Positions 32,356 through 41,388 are shown, counted from the stretch's first letter. The stretch: 64,000 bases of DNA from a bacterium (GCA_004563405.1 SFTH01000025.1:4829-68828); one strand, 5' to 3'. The notes: generated by a model not told the origin, from the letters alone. Translations and numbers: made by a program.

Positions 32356-33234
32356 TCATGCGCGCCGCAGGGTCAATAGCCACACCTCGCTGCGGGAGCC
32401 CAGCCGCAGGGGCAGACCCGGACAGCGCAAGCCCTGACTCACCAGCATGGGCAGATCGCCCTCGTAGAACCAGCCGGCGAGGCAGCGGGCCTCCTCCGGC
32501 GGAAGGGTGCGCATTGTGCGGCCGAAGAGGCGAATCTGTCCGCCCAGGTTGTGCCCGGCGAGCACCAGATCGGCCCAAGCGCCGCCGCCCCGGGCCTCCG
32601 CCACCCGCACGCCTACATAGGCGGAGGGATTGTGCGAAAGCACCAGCACGCACTCATCCCCGCTGAAGGCGCGCCCCAGATCCGCATAGGGCGTTTCATT
32701 GCGGCTCACGTCGCTGAGTCCGGCGATGATGAGCGCCTCGCCGCCCCGCTCCACGGTGGCGCAGGCGTCCGTGAGCAGGGCGACGCCCGCGCTCCCCAGG
32801 GCAGTTTCGAGGCTGGAGGTATTTTCATCCGCCTCTCCCGCCACGGCGAACTTGCCCAGCGGCGCCTCGAAGGCGGCGAGGGCCTCAAAGAACGCCTGCG
32901 CGCCGTCGGGGTCTTCGCCGCGGACGTAGTCGCCGCCCAGGAGAAGAAGATCCGGGGAGAGGGTGGCGAGCTTATTGAAGAGCGCCGCGCTGTGCGCGCC
33001 GTCCGCCGCTCCCTGAATGTTCAGATCGGACACGAACAGCACCCGCGCGCCATCAAAGGCGGCGGGAAGATCCTCGAGGTAGACCTCCGCCGGGCAGAGG
33101 TGCACGAGCTGCGCGCCTGCAAACATCCGGCAGAGCAGGCACAGCGGCAGGGCAAGCAAAAGGGCGGGCAACCAAAGCCGCCGCCCGCGCTTGCGCCTGT
33201 TCTGTTTTGACTTTTTCGCCGCCTGCTTCGCCAT
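32356..33234 (-). CDS. membrane-anchored metallophosphoesterase-like protein with lost metal ligands
   Basis: 292 residues, YkuE/LpxG-type: basic N-terminus, one membrane helix (20-41), then a calcineurin-like fold. The family metal motifs are D-x-H, GD-x(n)-GNHD, and GHTHGG. Here they read SDLN (69-72), GGD (100-102), GEADE (133-137), SHNP (200-203) and GHNLGG (227-232): the first His, the GNHD Asn-His and the HTH first-shell His are replaced, while the aspartates and His201 remain. The fold is clear but catalysis is doubtful. AGGAGG is 3-8 bases before the ATG and partly abuts parS site 4. Either a pseudoenzyme or an altered metal centre. Confidence 0.75.
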   Translation of the reverse strand: MAKQAAKKSKQNRRKRGRRLWLPALLLALPLCLLCRMFAGAQLVHLCPAEVYLEDLPAAFDGARVLFVSDLNIQGAADGAHSAALFNKLATLSPDLLLLGGDYVRGEDPDGAQAFFEALAAFEAPLGKFAVAGEADENTSSLETALGSAGVALLTDACATVERGGEALIIAGLSDVSRNETPYADLGRAFSGDECVLVLSHNPSAYVGVRVAEARGGGAWADLVLAGHNLGGQIRLFGRTMRTLPPEEARCLAGWFYEGDLPMLVSQGLRCPGLPLRLGSRSEVWLLTLRRA

Positions 33235-33242
33235 AGGCCTCC

Positions 33243-33258
33243 TGTTTCACGTGAAACA
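33243..33258. promoter_or_regulatory. parS site 4 (exact consensus)
   Basis: TGTTTCACGTGAAACA, identical to the Bacillus parS consensus, 9 bases upstream of the phosphoesterase-like ATG. Confidence 0.93.
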
Positions 33259-33353
33259 TCCATTTGCGCGCCGGATTCGGGAAAATGTGCCTGAAAAATG
33301 AATTGATGCACGCATTTGTCAGCTTTTCTCCCTGTTTTGTCACATCACAAACA

Positions 33354-33382
33354 TTGAATCCCGACCTTTCTTCCATTATAAT
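33354..33382 (+). promoter_or_regulatory. promoter of the DUF5711-cvpA unit
   Basis: TTGAAT (33354-33359), 17-base spacer, TATAAT (33377-33382), 54 bases before the ATG. Confidence 0.8.
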
Positions 33383-33435
33383 AGGAATGGTATCGGTATA
33401 CAAGGGATAATTTCAATATTGATACGGAGGATTCC

Positions 33436-34536
33436 ATGGAAAAGCGCCAATCCGGTAGAATTCCATGGGCGATTGTATTGCTGATTCTGCTGGTCTGCGT
33501 CGCGCTGGCCTTCGGCGGGGCGAAGCTGAGCAGAAAGCTGTTTGCCGAAAAGAGCTTCGGAAGCTACCGCACGGTGGAAATTGCGAATCTTCAGGATCTG
33601 CAGGCCACCTCGGATGGCTTTGTGTATTATGATGGCAACACCGTTTCCTCCATCTCCTCGTCCGGAGATGTGAACTGGTCCTATCTGGTGGGCGGAAGCG
33701 CAGGCTTTTCCGCCACGGACTACGGCGTGGCCACCTGGGTGGAGGACACCATCACCCTCATCGACGCAAAAACCGGCTCCACCACCTTCAATGGAAAGAT
33801 GGAGGCGGATGTGCTCAGCGCCCGCATCGGCGACAAATACACCGCCATACTCGTCGGCGAGGAGACCAACGGCAAGATCGTCCTGATGGAGAGCGGCGGA
33901 AAGCAGATCAGCCAGATCGTCCTGGAGGACGTCACCGTCGTCGACTACGGCTTCTTCTCGAACGGAACGCTGCTCTGGGCCATGGTGTGCGACACCAACG
34001 GCACCGTGCCCACCTGCAACATACAGACCTATCGCCCCGGCAAGGAGATCGTGGGCTCCATCCACGACAACGAACAGCTGGCCTACGCGGTCATGTTCCA
34101 GTCCTCGCGGGTGCTGGTGGCGGGAGACACCTACCTGCGCAGCTACGACTACACCGGCACGGAGGATGCCTCCCAGCGCAGGCTGGTGTACGGCTGGTAT
34201 CTGGCCAGCGCGGACGCGAACTCCAGCGACCCGCTGATGGCCTTTGTCAACGACGCCCAGTGCAAGGGTGAATCGGCCATTCAGGATGTGCGCATGATGC
34301 GCTCCGATCTGGACCGGGTGGTGCGGTTGCCCTTCGGCTGCATGCGCGTGGTGGCCATGGGGAACGCCGTCTACGGCTTCGCCAGCGACGGGCATCTGAT
34401 CATCTACGCCACGGATCAGCCCAGCGCCCAGTCCTACCAGCTGAACCTGCACGTCGACGAGGTGTACGGCGTGACCCGCGACGGCGTGGCCATCCTTTTG
34501 AGCGGATCGACGGTCTGCCTCGTTTCTCTGAAGTAA
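33436..34536 (+). CDS. DUF5711-family membrane-anchored beta-propeller protein
   Basis: 366 residues: short basic N-terminus, one membrane helix (about 11-31), then an extracytoplasmic domain built of repeated beta blades with recurring YDGNTVSSIS, GVATWVEDT, YTAILVGEE and SDGHLIIYA segments, consistent with a propeller-type domain. It matches the DUF5711 family of Clostridia, function unknown. CGGAGG is 6 bases before the ATG. The next gene is cvpA, 69 bases on, with no terminator between. Family and topology are read from the sequence, function is not known. Confidence 0.7.
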   Translation: MEKRQSGRIPWAIVLLILLVCVALAFGGAKLSRKLFAEKSFGSYRTVEIANLQDLQATSDGFVYYDGNTVSSISSSGDVNWSYLVGGSAGFSATDYGVATWVEDTITLIDAKTGSTTFNGKMEADVLSARIGDKYTAILVGEETNGKIVLMESGGKQISQIVLEDVTVVDYGFFSNGTLLWAMVCDTNGTVPTCNIQTYRPGKEIVGSIHDNEQLAYAVMFQSSRVLVAGDTYLRSYDYTGTEDASQRRLVYGWYLASADANSSDPLMAFVNDAQCKGESAIQDVRMMRSDLDRVVRLPFGCMRVVAMGNAVYGFASDGHLIIYATDQPSAQSYQLNLHVDEVYGVTRDGVAILLSGSTVCLVSLK

Positions 34537-34605
34537 CTCCGCATAGAAGGGTGTAAAACGGGGAAATCTGGAAATTGAACATCATCAAGAGGAGGAAAGT
34601 CGAAT

Positions 34606-35334
34606 ATGAATATAGTGGATATTCTGATTCTGGCGGTGCTCACCTTCGGTTTGCTGGCGGGCATGCACAAGGGCTTTGTGGCCTCGATACTCTCCACGTT
34701 CGGCTTCGTTGGCTCCTGGTTCGGGGCGCGCATGGTGTATGAGCGGGTGGCCAATCTGGCCCTCTCCAACACCTCGCTGATGGCCATGCTGAACCAGTAT
34801 CTCGAGCCGGAGACCTTCTTCGCCAGCATCAGCCAGGCGAGCACCACGGTCAGCGAGGTGGTCTCCGGGGGCGAGGCGGCTATCAAGAGCGCGGTGGCTT
34901 CGGTTTCGGAGAAGATTCCGGTGATCTCCCGGGCCTTCGAGGCCAATATCCGCAACCAGGCCTTCGCCAAGCTCAACATCACCACGCTGGCGGACTATCT
35001 GGATCAGACCATCTGGCAGGCGGTGTTCAACGTGCTGTCCTTCCTGCTGGCCTTCATCGTGATCTACGCCGTGGTCTCCCTGATCGTGAACCTGCTGGAC
35101 CATGTGTTCCGCTTCCCGGTGCTGCGCATGTTCGACTGGCTTCTGGGCGGCGTCTGCGGCCTCGTAAAGGGCCTGGTGGTGGCCGTGCTGCTGCTGTGCA
35201 TCGTGCCCAGCATCGCCTCCCTGATCGCGCCGGAGCTCACCCAGTCGCTGATTGCCGAATCGACGCTCTACAGCTTCGTCAGCCAGCTGGACTTTTTGAA
35301 TGTCTCCAGCATGATCACCCAGCTGATCGGCTGA
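34606..35334 (+). CDS. CvpA family membrane protein
   Basis: 242 residues. The start MNIVDILILAVLTFGLLAGMHKG, seen here in part as LAGMHKGFV, is the CvpA hallmark (membrane helix with the G-x-x-K-G turn). Four helices are visible, with a long amphipathic extracytoplasmic insertion between helix 2 and 3 (about 60-125), longer than in E. coli CvpA (162 residues). CvpA proteins support colicin V export in E. coli and envelope processes elsewhere; in Clostridia they typically follow DUF5711 or MutS2. AGGAGG precedes the ATG by 9 bases. A terminator follows at 35357. Confidence 0.88.
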   Translation: MNIVDILILAVLTFGLLAGMHKGFVASILSTFGFVGSWFGARMVYERVANLALSNTSLMAMLNQYLEPETFFASISQASTTVSEVVSGGEAAIKSAVASVSEKIPVISRAFEANIRNQAFAKLNITTLADYLDQTIWQAVFNVLSFLLAFIVIYAVVSLIVNLLDHVFRFPVLRMFDWLLGGVCGLVKGLVVAVLLLCIVPSIASLIAPELTQSLIAESTLYSFVSQLDFLNVSSMITQLIG

Positions 35335-35356
35335 TCGCTCCGCAGTTTACGCATCT

Positions 35357-35378
35357 GAGCCGCTCGCGCGGCTCTTTT
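35357..35378 (+). terminator. terminator after cvpA
   Basis: GAGCCGC (35357-35363) pairs with GCGGCTC (35368-35374), followed by TTTT. Confidence 0.8.
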
Positions 35379-35397
35379 GCTGTCATTACCGGGCAGC

Positions 35398-35426
35398 TTG
35401 CGCACCGCGGGGAAAGCGGATATAAT
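35398..35426 (+). promoter_or_regulatory. ftsK promoter
   Basis: TTGCGC (35398-35403), 17-base spacer, TATAAT (35421-35426), 29 bases before the ATG. Confidence 0.75.
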
Positions 35427-35455
35427 GAATCGAAATCGTTTCCACGGAGGAAAGA

Positions 35456-38161
35456 ATGGCAAATCAGAGAAAAAACAACGCATATGAGGAGCCGGCGGAG
35501 GCCACCGGCGCGCCGCTGAAGATCCTCGGCGCGGTGGCCTGCTTCGGTCTGGCCCTGCTGATGCTCTACATTACGGTAGCCCCGCCCCAGGCGGGCACCG
35601 CCATGGGCGCGATCCGGGACGTGATGCGCGGCCTGGGCGGCGGCGCAAATCCCGTCATGGCCCTGGTGCTGGTGTGGGTGGGCGTGCTGCTCGTCTTCTC
35701 CGCGCGGGGAAGGCGCGTGCGCGTGCTCAACGTCGTCATGAACGCCCTGCTGTTTCTGTGCGTCTTTACCGCGGTGCAGCTCTTCTCCGCCCGCACGGTC
35801 ATCGAACAGCACATGTCCATCACCACCTTTGCAAACTTCGTCAGCAAGTCCTATCAGTACGGAAGGGGAGGCGGCGCCATTGGCGCGCTGCTGGCCTATC
35901 CCCTGTACATGTATCTCGGCCAGTGGGGCGGGCTCATCGTCACGCTCATCGTGGCCCTGCTCTGCCTTATGGCCACGGGCCGCGCGCAGAAGATCTACCG
36001 CTGGACGGCACGACGCGCCGATGAGGGCCAGCATCGCGCCGAGCAGCGAAGGAATGAAAAGAAAGTCGAACGCCTGTTCGAATATGATGAGTTCAGCGCG
36101 CAGCCGCCGGTGCATCGCGCGCCGCGGCCCCAGTCGCAGCAGCGTCCGGCGCGGCGGGCGGAGCCGGAGAAGGATTACATGGTCATCGACACGCCCGCGC
36201 AGCCGAGCCGGAGCGCGGGCAGGGGTGCGCAGCGGACCACCGCGCCGAAGAAGCGCATGTACCGGGAGACCATCGACGGCAAGGCCGCGGGTCAGGAGCA
36301 GCAGGAGGAGCTTTACAAGCCGCTGCGCAGGATCAAAAAGGACCGTCAGGCGGCGCAGGCAGAGGCTGCGGAGGCCGTGGAGGTTCCGGAGGCCGCACCG
36401 GAGGAGCCGGAGAAGCGGGAAAAGCGGGAGAAGGGAAAGTTCCCCCGGGATATACCGGACTATCTGAGCGAAACCGGGGAAGAGAAGGAAGCCAGCGCGC
36501 CGCAGGAGGAGGAGAGCGAGACCTTTGCGCCGCGCAACTATGAATCGCCCCGGCCGAAGAAGCGCACGGTCGTGGAGGGCGTGCGCGCGCTGGATGCGGA
36601 GGACGGAGAGACGGAGGAGAACGACGACGAGCCGCCCTTCGACATCCCGCTCAAGAGCGCAAAGCCCGCCAGGATGCGCCGGACGAGAGAAACGGAGGAT
36701 GAGGACGAGGAGGGCTACAACTATCCGCCCATTGATCTTCTGGAGCAGGGCGAGCAGGTGAAGAACACCAGCGCGCTGAAGGAGGCCGACCGCCAGAAGG
36801 CGGACAAGCTGATCGAGACGCTGGAGAGCTTCGGCATCGAGACCCGGCTGATCGGCATCGCCCACGGCCCCGCGGTGACGCGCTTTGAATTGCAGCCCGC
36901 GCCGGGCGTGAAGGTGAGCCGCATCACCGCGCTGGCGGACGACATCGCGCTGGGCCTGGCGGCGCTCTCGGTGCGCATCGAGGCGCCCATACCGGGCAAG
37001 GCTGCGGTGGGCGTGGAAATCCCCAACGACAAGGTGGAGATGGTGCGCCTGCGCGACGTGCTGGAATCGCCGGACGCGAAGCGCCATCCCTCGAAGATCG
37101 CCGTGGGCCTGGGCAAGGACAATTCGGGCCGCTACATCGTGGCGGACATCGCGAAGATGCCCCATGTGCTCATCGCCGGACAGACCGGCTCGGGCAAGTC
37201 GGTGTGCATCAATTCCATCATATCGTCCATCCTCTATCGGGCCACGCCCGAGGAGGTGCGGATGATCCTGATCGACCCCAAGGTGGTGGAGCTCTCCATC
37301 TACAACGACATTCCCCACCTGATCGCCCCGGTGGTCACCGATCCGAAGAAGGCCTCCTCCGCGCTGGAGTGGGCCGTGGCGGAGATGAGCACCCGCTACA
37401 AGCGCTTCGCCGAGCGCGGCGTGCGCGACATCAAGGGCTACAACAAGGCGCTGGAGCCCGGCGAGAAGCGCATGCCCCAGATGGTCATCGTCATCGACGA
37501 GCTGGCGGATCTGATGATGGTCTGCCCCGGCGAGGTGGAGGACAGCATCTGCCGTCTGGCGCAGCTGGCCCGCGCTGCGGGCATGCACCTGGTGATCGCC
37601 ACCCAGCGCCCGTCTGTAAACGTCATCACCGGCGTGATCAAGGCCAATATTCCCACCCGCATCGCCTTCTCCGTGGCTTCCCAGGTGGACAGCCGCACCA
37701 TGATCGACCACGGCGGCGCGGAAAAGCTGCTGGGCAACGGCGACATGCTCTTCGTGCCCTCCGGCATCAACAAGCCCATCCGCGTGCAGGGCGCGTGGGT
37801 CTCCGATGAAGAGGTGCACAAGATCGTCACCTACATCAAGGAGCGCACCGAGACCACCTACGACGAGGACGTGGTGGAGCGCATCGAAAACGCCATCCGC
37901 AGCGACGCCGAGAAGGAGGAAGTGGAACAGGAGTACGATCCCAAGCTGGCCGAGGCCGTCGAAATCGTCGTCGAGGCCGGTCAGGCCTCCGTTTCCATGC
38001 TCCAGCGCCGCATGCGCGTCGGTTACGCCCGCGCAGGCCGCCTCATCGACGAAATGGAGCGCCGCGGCGTGGTTTCCGAAGCCGACGGCGCCAAGCCCCG
38101 CAGCGTGCTCATCACCCGTGAACAGATGAACGCGATGTTCGATGTTTCCGACGAGGAGTGA
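35456..38161 (+). CDS. ftsK: DNA translocase FtsK/SpoIIIE
   Basis: 901 residues. Four membrane helices lie within about residues 20-180, followed by a long charged, proline-rich linker (about 185-420) and the motor. Walker A GQTGSGKS is at 575-582, Walker B in VIDELADLM, and the C-terminal gamma winged helix (about 840-901, VSMLQRRMRVGYARAGRLID region) would read KOPS/SRS orientation motifs. Pumps the terminus region through the septum at division or sporulation. GGAGG is 8 bases before the ATG. Directly followed by a cluster of hairpins at 38174-38311. Confidence 0.95.
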   Translation: MANQRKNNAYEEPAEATGAPLKILGAVACFGLALLMLYITVAPPQAGTAMGAIRDVMRGLGGGANPVMALVLVWVGVLLVFSARGRRVRVLNVVMNALLFLCVFTAVQLFSARTVIEQHMSITTFANFVSKSYQYGRGGGAIGALLAYPLYMYLGQWGGLIVTLIVALLCLMATGRAQKIYRWTARRADEGQHRAEQRRNEKKVERLFEYDEFSAQPPVHRAPRPQSQQRPARRAEPEKDYMVIDTPAQPSRSAGRGAQRTTAPKKRMYRETIDGKAAGQEQQEELYKPLRRIKKDRQAAQAEAAEAVEVPEAAPEEPEKREKREKGKFPRDIPDYLSETGEEKEASAPQEEESETFAPRNYESPRPKKRTVVEGVRALDAEDGETEENDDEPPFDIPLKSAKPARMRRTRETEDEDEEGYNYPPIDLLEQGEQVKNTSALKEADRQKADKLIETLESFGIETRLIGIAHGPAVTRFELQPAPGVKVSRITALADDIALGLAALSVRIEAPIPGKAAVGVEIPNDKVEMVRLRDVLESPDAKRHPSKIAVGLGKDNSGRYIVADIAKMPHVLIAGQTGSGKSVCINSIISSILYRATPEEVRMILIDPKVVELSIYNDIPHLIAPVVTDPKKASSALEWAVAEMSTRYKRFAERGVRDIKGYNKALEPGEKRMPQMVIVIDELADLMMVCPGEVEDSICRLAQLARAAGMHLVIATQRPSVNVITGVIKANIPTRIAFSVASQVDSRTMIDHGGAEKLLGNGDMLFVPSGINKPIRVQGAWVSDEEVHKIVTYIKERTETTYDEDVVERIENAIRSDAEKEEVEQEYDPKLAEAVEIVVEAGQASVSMLQRRMRVGYARAGRLIDEMERRGVVSEADGAKPRSVLITREQMNAMFDVSDEE

Positions 38162-38173
38162 CTTAAGGGCCGG

Positions 38174-38311
38174 CTTAAGGGCTCTGCCCTTAAGAATCCC
38201 GCTCAAGGGCATGATGCCCTTGAGAATCCCCGGCAGGGGCGCGCATTGCGCGCCCGGAAAAATTGATTTCGCATGGCCGGGGCAAATCGCGCCGGGAGGC
38301 GGCGCGATTTG
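38174..38311. repeat. hairpin array 1 (after ftsK)
   Basis: Four consecutive perfect inverted repeats: CTTAAGGGC/GCCCTTAAG (38174-38194), CTCAAGGGCAT/ATGCCCTTGAG (38202-38224), a 19-base GGGCGCGCATTGCGCGCCC (about 38237-38255) and CAAATCGCGCC/GGCGCGATTTG (38283-38311). The first three occur in the same order, with the same linkers (GAATCCCCGGCA), inside the groES-groEL gap. The last two recur after vanY. Confidence 0.85.
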
Positions 38312-38375
38312 CGCGGATGCCCGCCAGGATTTGGCACTGAACGTCCTGAACAACCATTCCCCCCAAATGGGCAAA

Positions 38376-38557
38376 GAAATCCGGGCCTTTAATCTATGGG
38401 CCCGGATTTCGGGGGAGGACTTCCATTGCAGTAGAAAAGAAATACAGAAAACCTGCCCCATTCTTGCCGGGGCAGGTTTTCGTTCGCTTCAGCGCGGCAG
38501 CTGGTGGAAGCGGCGACACGCCGCCGGCAGCTGGTGTCGGCGGCGACTCGCCGCCGC
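38376..38557 (-). repeat. composite 3'-UTR element, copy A (asnA)
   Basis: In asnA sense: module 3, two 30-base units (GCGGCGAGTCGCCGC-type hairpin plus CACCAGCTGCCG) starting a few bases after the stop; module 2, hairpin GAAAACCTGCCCC (38447) / GGGGCAGGTTTTC (38469-38481) then CTGTATTTCTTTTC, a good terminator; module 1, hairpin GAAATCCGGGCC/GGCCCGGATTTC (38376-38410). Same three modules in the same order as copies B, C and D. Confidence 0.85.
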
Positions 38558-38563
38558 CGCCGG

Positions 38564-39574
38564 TTATAGGAGGGTGATGTTGGCGGATTGGCAGGCGGCG
38601 ATGGTTTCGCTGTCCCAGATGCTGGACTGGACTTCGCCGATGTGTGCGCAGCCGATCATCAGCATGCACAGGCGGCTCTGGCCGATGCCGCCGCCGATGG
38701 TGAGCGGGAGCTCACCGTTGAGCAGCATCTTGTGGAAGGGCAGCTGTACGCGCTCCTCGCAGCCGGCGAGCTTGAGCTGGCGGCGGAGGGATTCCTCGTC
38801 CACGCGCACGCCCATGGAGGAAATTTCAATGGCGCGGCCCAGCACGTCGTCCCAGAAGAGGATGTCGCCGTTGAGCGCCCAGTCGTCGTAGTCGGGCGCG
38901 CGGCCGTCGTGGGGCTTGCCGGAGCGCAGCTTGCCGCCGATCTGCATGATCAGCGCGGTTTTGTGCGCTTCCAGATAGGCGTTTTCGCGGTCGGAGCTCG
39001 AGGGCAGGTCGGGGTAGAGGTCCTCCAGCTCCTGCGTGGTGATGGCGCTCATCTCGCGGCTAAGCTTGACGTGGATGCTGGAATACTCCCGGCACAGGCG
39101 CTCGCTCACGTCGCAGATGCAGTTCACGATCTCGCCCGCGACATTTTTCAGCGTGTCCAGCGTGCGGTCCTCCCGGCGGATGACCTTCTCCCAGTCCCAC
39201 TGGTCCACATACACGGAGTGCAGGTTGTCCAGCTCCTCGTCCCGGCGGATGGCGTTCATGTCGGTGTAGAGGCCCTTGCCCACCCGGAAGTCGTACTTCT
39301 TCAGGGCGAAGCGCTTCCACTTGGCCAGGGAGTGCACCACCTGGCCCTCCTCGCCCACGGCGGGCACGTCGAAGGTCACGGGCCGCTCGTAGCCGTTCAG
39401 GTTGTCGTTCATGCCGGAGGACTCCCGCACGAACAGCGGCGCGCTCACCCGGCGCAGGTTCAGCGCGTAGGCCAGCTCCTTCTGGAAGTTGTGCTTGATA
39501 AACTCGATGGCCACCTGCATGTCGTACACGTTCAGCGGCGTGCGGTAGCCCTCGGGAATGAAAATCTTGTTCAT
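38564..39574 (-). CDS. asnA: ammonia-dependent asparagine synthetase (aspartate-ammonia ligase)
   Basis: 336 residues, the E. coli AsnA length, from the ATG at 39574 with GAGGAGG 6 bases upstream (longer frames reach into the promoter). Converts aspartate, NH3 and ATP into asparagine. Class II aaRS-like fold: IPEGYRTPLNVYDMQ at the start, LFVRESSGMNDNLNG, VHSLAKWKR, VYVDQWDWE, and the C-terminal GGGIGQSRLCMLM motif 3 segment. Divergent from gdhA, another ammonia-fixing enzyme. Ends in composite element copy A. Confidence 0.95.
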   Translation of the reverse strand: MNKIFIPEGYRTPLNVYDMQVAIEFIKHNFQKELAYALNLRRVSAPLFVRESSGMNDNLNGYERPVTFDVPAVGEEGQVVHSLAKWKRFALKKYDFRVGKGLYTDMNAIRRDEELDNLHSVYVDQWDWEKVIRREDRTLDTLKNVAGEIVNCICDVSERLCREYSSIHVKLSREMSAITTQELEDLYPDLPSSSDRENAYLEAHKTALIMQIGGKLRSGKPHDGRAPDYDDWALNGDILFWDDVLGRAIEISSMGVRVDEESLRRQLKLAGCEERVQLPFHKMLLNGELPLTIGGGIGQSRLCMLMIGCAHIGEVQSSIWDSETIAACQSANITLL

Positions 39575-39889
39575 GGCGTCCTCCTCGTGTATATACATAT
39601 CTGCATTATAGCCCGGTGAAAGAAATTTTTCAAGCCCATCGAACATATTTCCGCGTTCCGCAGGTTTTTTTGCGCAGGAACGCGCCCGCCGGAGACATAA
39701 AATGCAAGTTGAAATGCATTTTTGTGCAAATATGGCGTTGAAACGGCGGAAGAATCCGCTTTTGTGCATAAATTCCGTTAAAAAATGCGCAGAATCATAA
39801 CATGGAAGCGTATGGACAATGGTCGAAAAACGGAGTATACTGGTTTCACAACTCGAAATGCAAATTAACTCAATGGGGAGGAATTGCGA
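39575..39889. promoter_or_regulatory. divergent asnA-gdhA control region
   Basis: asnA promoter: TTGAAA, 17 bases, TATAAT (minus strand, -10 at 39610-39605). gdhA promoter: TGGACA (39813-39818), 17 bases, TATACT (39836-39841). Between them are A/T-rich repeats centred on TGCA: AAATGCAAG, AAATGCATTT, TTTTTGTGCAAAT (about 39718) and CTTTTGTGCATAAAT (about 39759). These could be operator sites for a shared nitrogen or amino-acid regulator; no regulator is identified. Confidence 0.6.
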
Positions 39890-41236
39890 ATGAGCATTCA
39901 GAACGAGTATCTTCAGAACCTGATGGCGACGGTCGAAAAGCGCAATCCGAACGACAAGCAGTTTTTAATCACGGTGCGCAGCGTGCTGGAATCCATCGAA
40001 CCCGTCGTGGAGGCGCATCCCGAGTACGTCAAGATGGGCGTGCTGGAGATGTTTGTGGAGCCGGAGCGCGTGATCAAGTTCCGGGTGCCGTGGGTGGACG
40101 ACAAGGGTGAAGTCCATGTGAACCGCGGCTACCGCGTGCAGTCCAACAGCGCCATCGGCCCGTACAAGGGCGGCCTGCGCCTGCATCCGTCCGTGACCGA
40201 GGATACCGTGAAATTCCTCGCCTTTGAACAGACGCTGAAGAACTCCCTGACCGGCCTGCCCATCGGCGGCGGCAAGGGCGGCAGCGACTTCGACCCCAAG
40301 GGCAAGAGCGACATGGAGGTCATGCGCTTCTGCCAGAGCTTCATGAGCGAGCTCTATCGCCACATCGGCCCCGACTGTGACGTTCCCGCCGGAGATATCG
40401 GCGTGGGTGCGCGGGAGATCGGCTATCTCTACGGCGAGTACAAGCGCCTCACCGGCCAGTACTGCGGCGTGCTCACCGGCAAGGGCCTCACCTACGGCGG
40501 CAGCCTCGCCCGCAAGGAGGCCACCGGCTACGGCCTGTGCTATTTCACCGAGGAAATGCTCAATTGCGCCGGAAAGAGCTTCAAGGGCCAGACCGTCGTG
40601 GTCTCCGGCTCCGGCAATGTGGCCATGTACGCCTGCGAAAAGGCCACGCAGCTGGGCGCAAAGGTCGTCGCCATGTCCGATTCCAACGGCTATGTCTATG
40701 ATCCCAACGGCATTGATCTCGACGCGGTGAAGCTGATCAAGGAAGTGCGCCGCGGCCGCATCCGCGAGTACGTCGCCGATCATCCCGCCGCCGAATACCA
40801 CGAGGGCTGCAGCGGCATCTGGACCATCAAGTGCGACATCGCCCTGCCCTGCGCCACCCAGAATGAAATCAACCTGGAGTCCGCCAGGGCGCTCATCGCC
40901 AACGGCTGCTTCTGCGTCTCCGAGGGCGCGAACATGCCCTCCACCATGGAAGCCATCGACGCCTTTATCGAGGCCGGCCTACTCTTCGGCCCCGCCAAGG
41001 CCGCCAATGCCGGCGGCGTGGCCACCTCCGCCCTCGAAATGAGTCAGAACTCCATGCGCTACAGCTGGACCTTCGAAGAGGTCGACGCCAAGCTCAAGCA
41101 GATCATGGTCGGCATCTATCACAACGTCGCCGACGCTGCCTCTACCTACGGCTTCGCCAACAACTTCGAAAAGGGCGCGAACATCGCCGGCTTCCTCAAG
41201 GTCGCCGAAGCCATGCTCGCCCAGGGCGTCTGCTAG
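39890..41236 (+). CDS. gdhA: glutamate dehydrogenase (NADP-type)
   Basis: 448 residues, hexameric short-chain type; aminates 2-oxoglutarate. I take the ATG at 39890, 8 bases after GGAGG; a TTG two codons upstream sits too close. Dehydrogenase signature PIGGGKGGSDFDPKGKS region (about 123-140) with the catalytic lysines, DIGVGAREIGYL, then the Rossmann domain VVSGSGNVAMYACEK. The S in SDSNGYVYD after the second strand is typical of NADP enzymes. Divergent from asnA; ends with a strong hairpin terminator at 41281. Confidence 0.95.
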   Translation: MSIQNEYLQNLMATVEKRNPNDKQFLITVRSVLESIEPVVEAHPEYVKMGVLEMFVEPERVIKFRVPWVDDKGEVHVNRGYRVQSNSAIGPYKGGLRLHPSVTEDTVKFLAFEQTLKNSLTGLPIGGGKGGSDFDPKGKSDMEVMRFCQSFMSELYRHIGPDCDVPAGDIGVGAREIGYLYGEYKRLTGQYCGVLTGKGLTYGGSLARKEATGYGLCYFTEEMLNCAGKSFKGQTVVVSGSGNVAMYACEKATQLGAKVVAMSDSNGYVYDPNGIDLDAVKLIKEVRRGRIREYVADHPAAEYHEGCSGIWTIKCDIALPCATQNEINLESARALIANGCFCVSEGANMPSTMEAIDAFIEAGLLFGPAKAANAGGVATSALEMSQNSMRYSWTFEEVDAKLKQIMVGIYHNVADAASTYGFANNFEKGANIAGFLKVAEAMLAQGVC

Positions 41237-41280
41237 CAGCGTGGCGCTGCAGCCAGCAGGCTACCGCGTTGAAAGCGAAC

Positions 41281-41388
41281 GAATCCCTGCCCCCATTGAT
41301 TCAAGGGGCAGGGATTCTGTGTTTCTCTCCACCATTTATGTCCGCTTCTCCCCGAAATCCGGCCCCATAGATCCAAGGCCCGGATTTC
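41281..41388 (+). terminator. gdhA terminator with module-1-like hairpin
   Basis: GAATCCCTGCCCC (41281-41293) pairs with GGGGCAGGGATTC (41305-41317) followed by TGTGTTTCTC, a variant of module 2 of the composite element; GAAATCCGG (41354-41362) with CCGGATTTC (41380-41388) is module 1. The tandem module 3 is missing, so this is a partial relative of the element. Confidence 0.7.
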
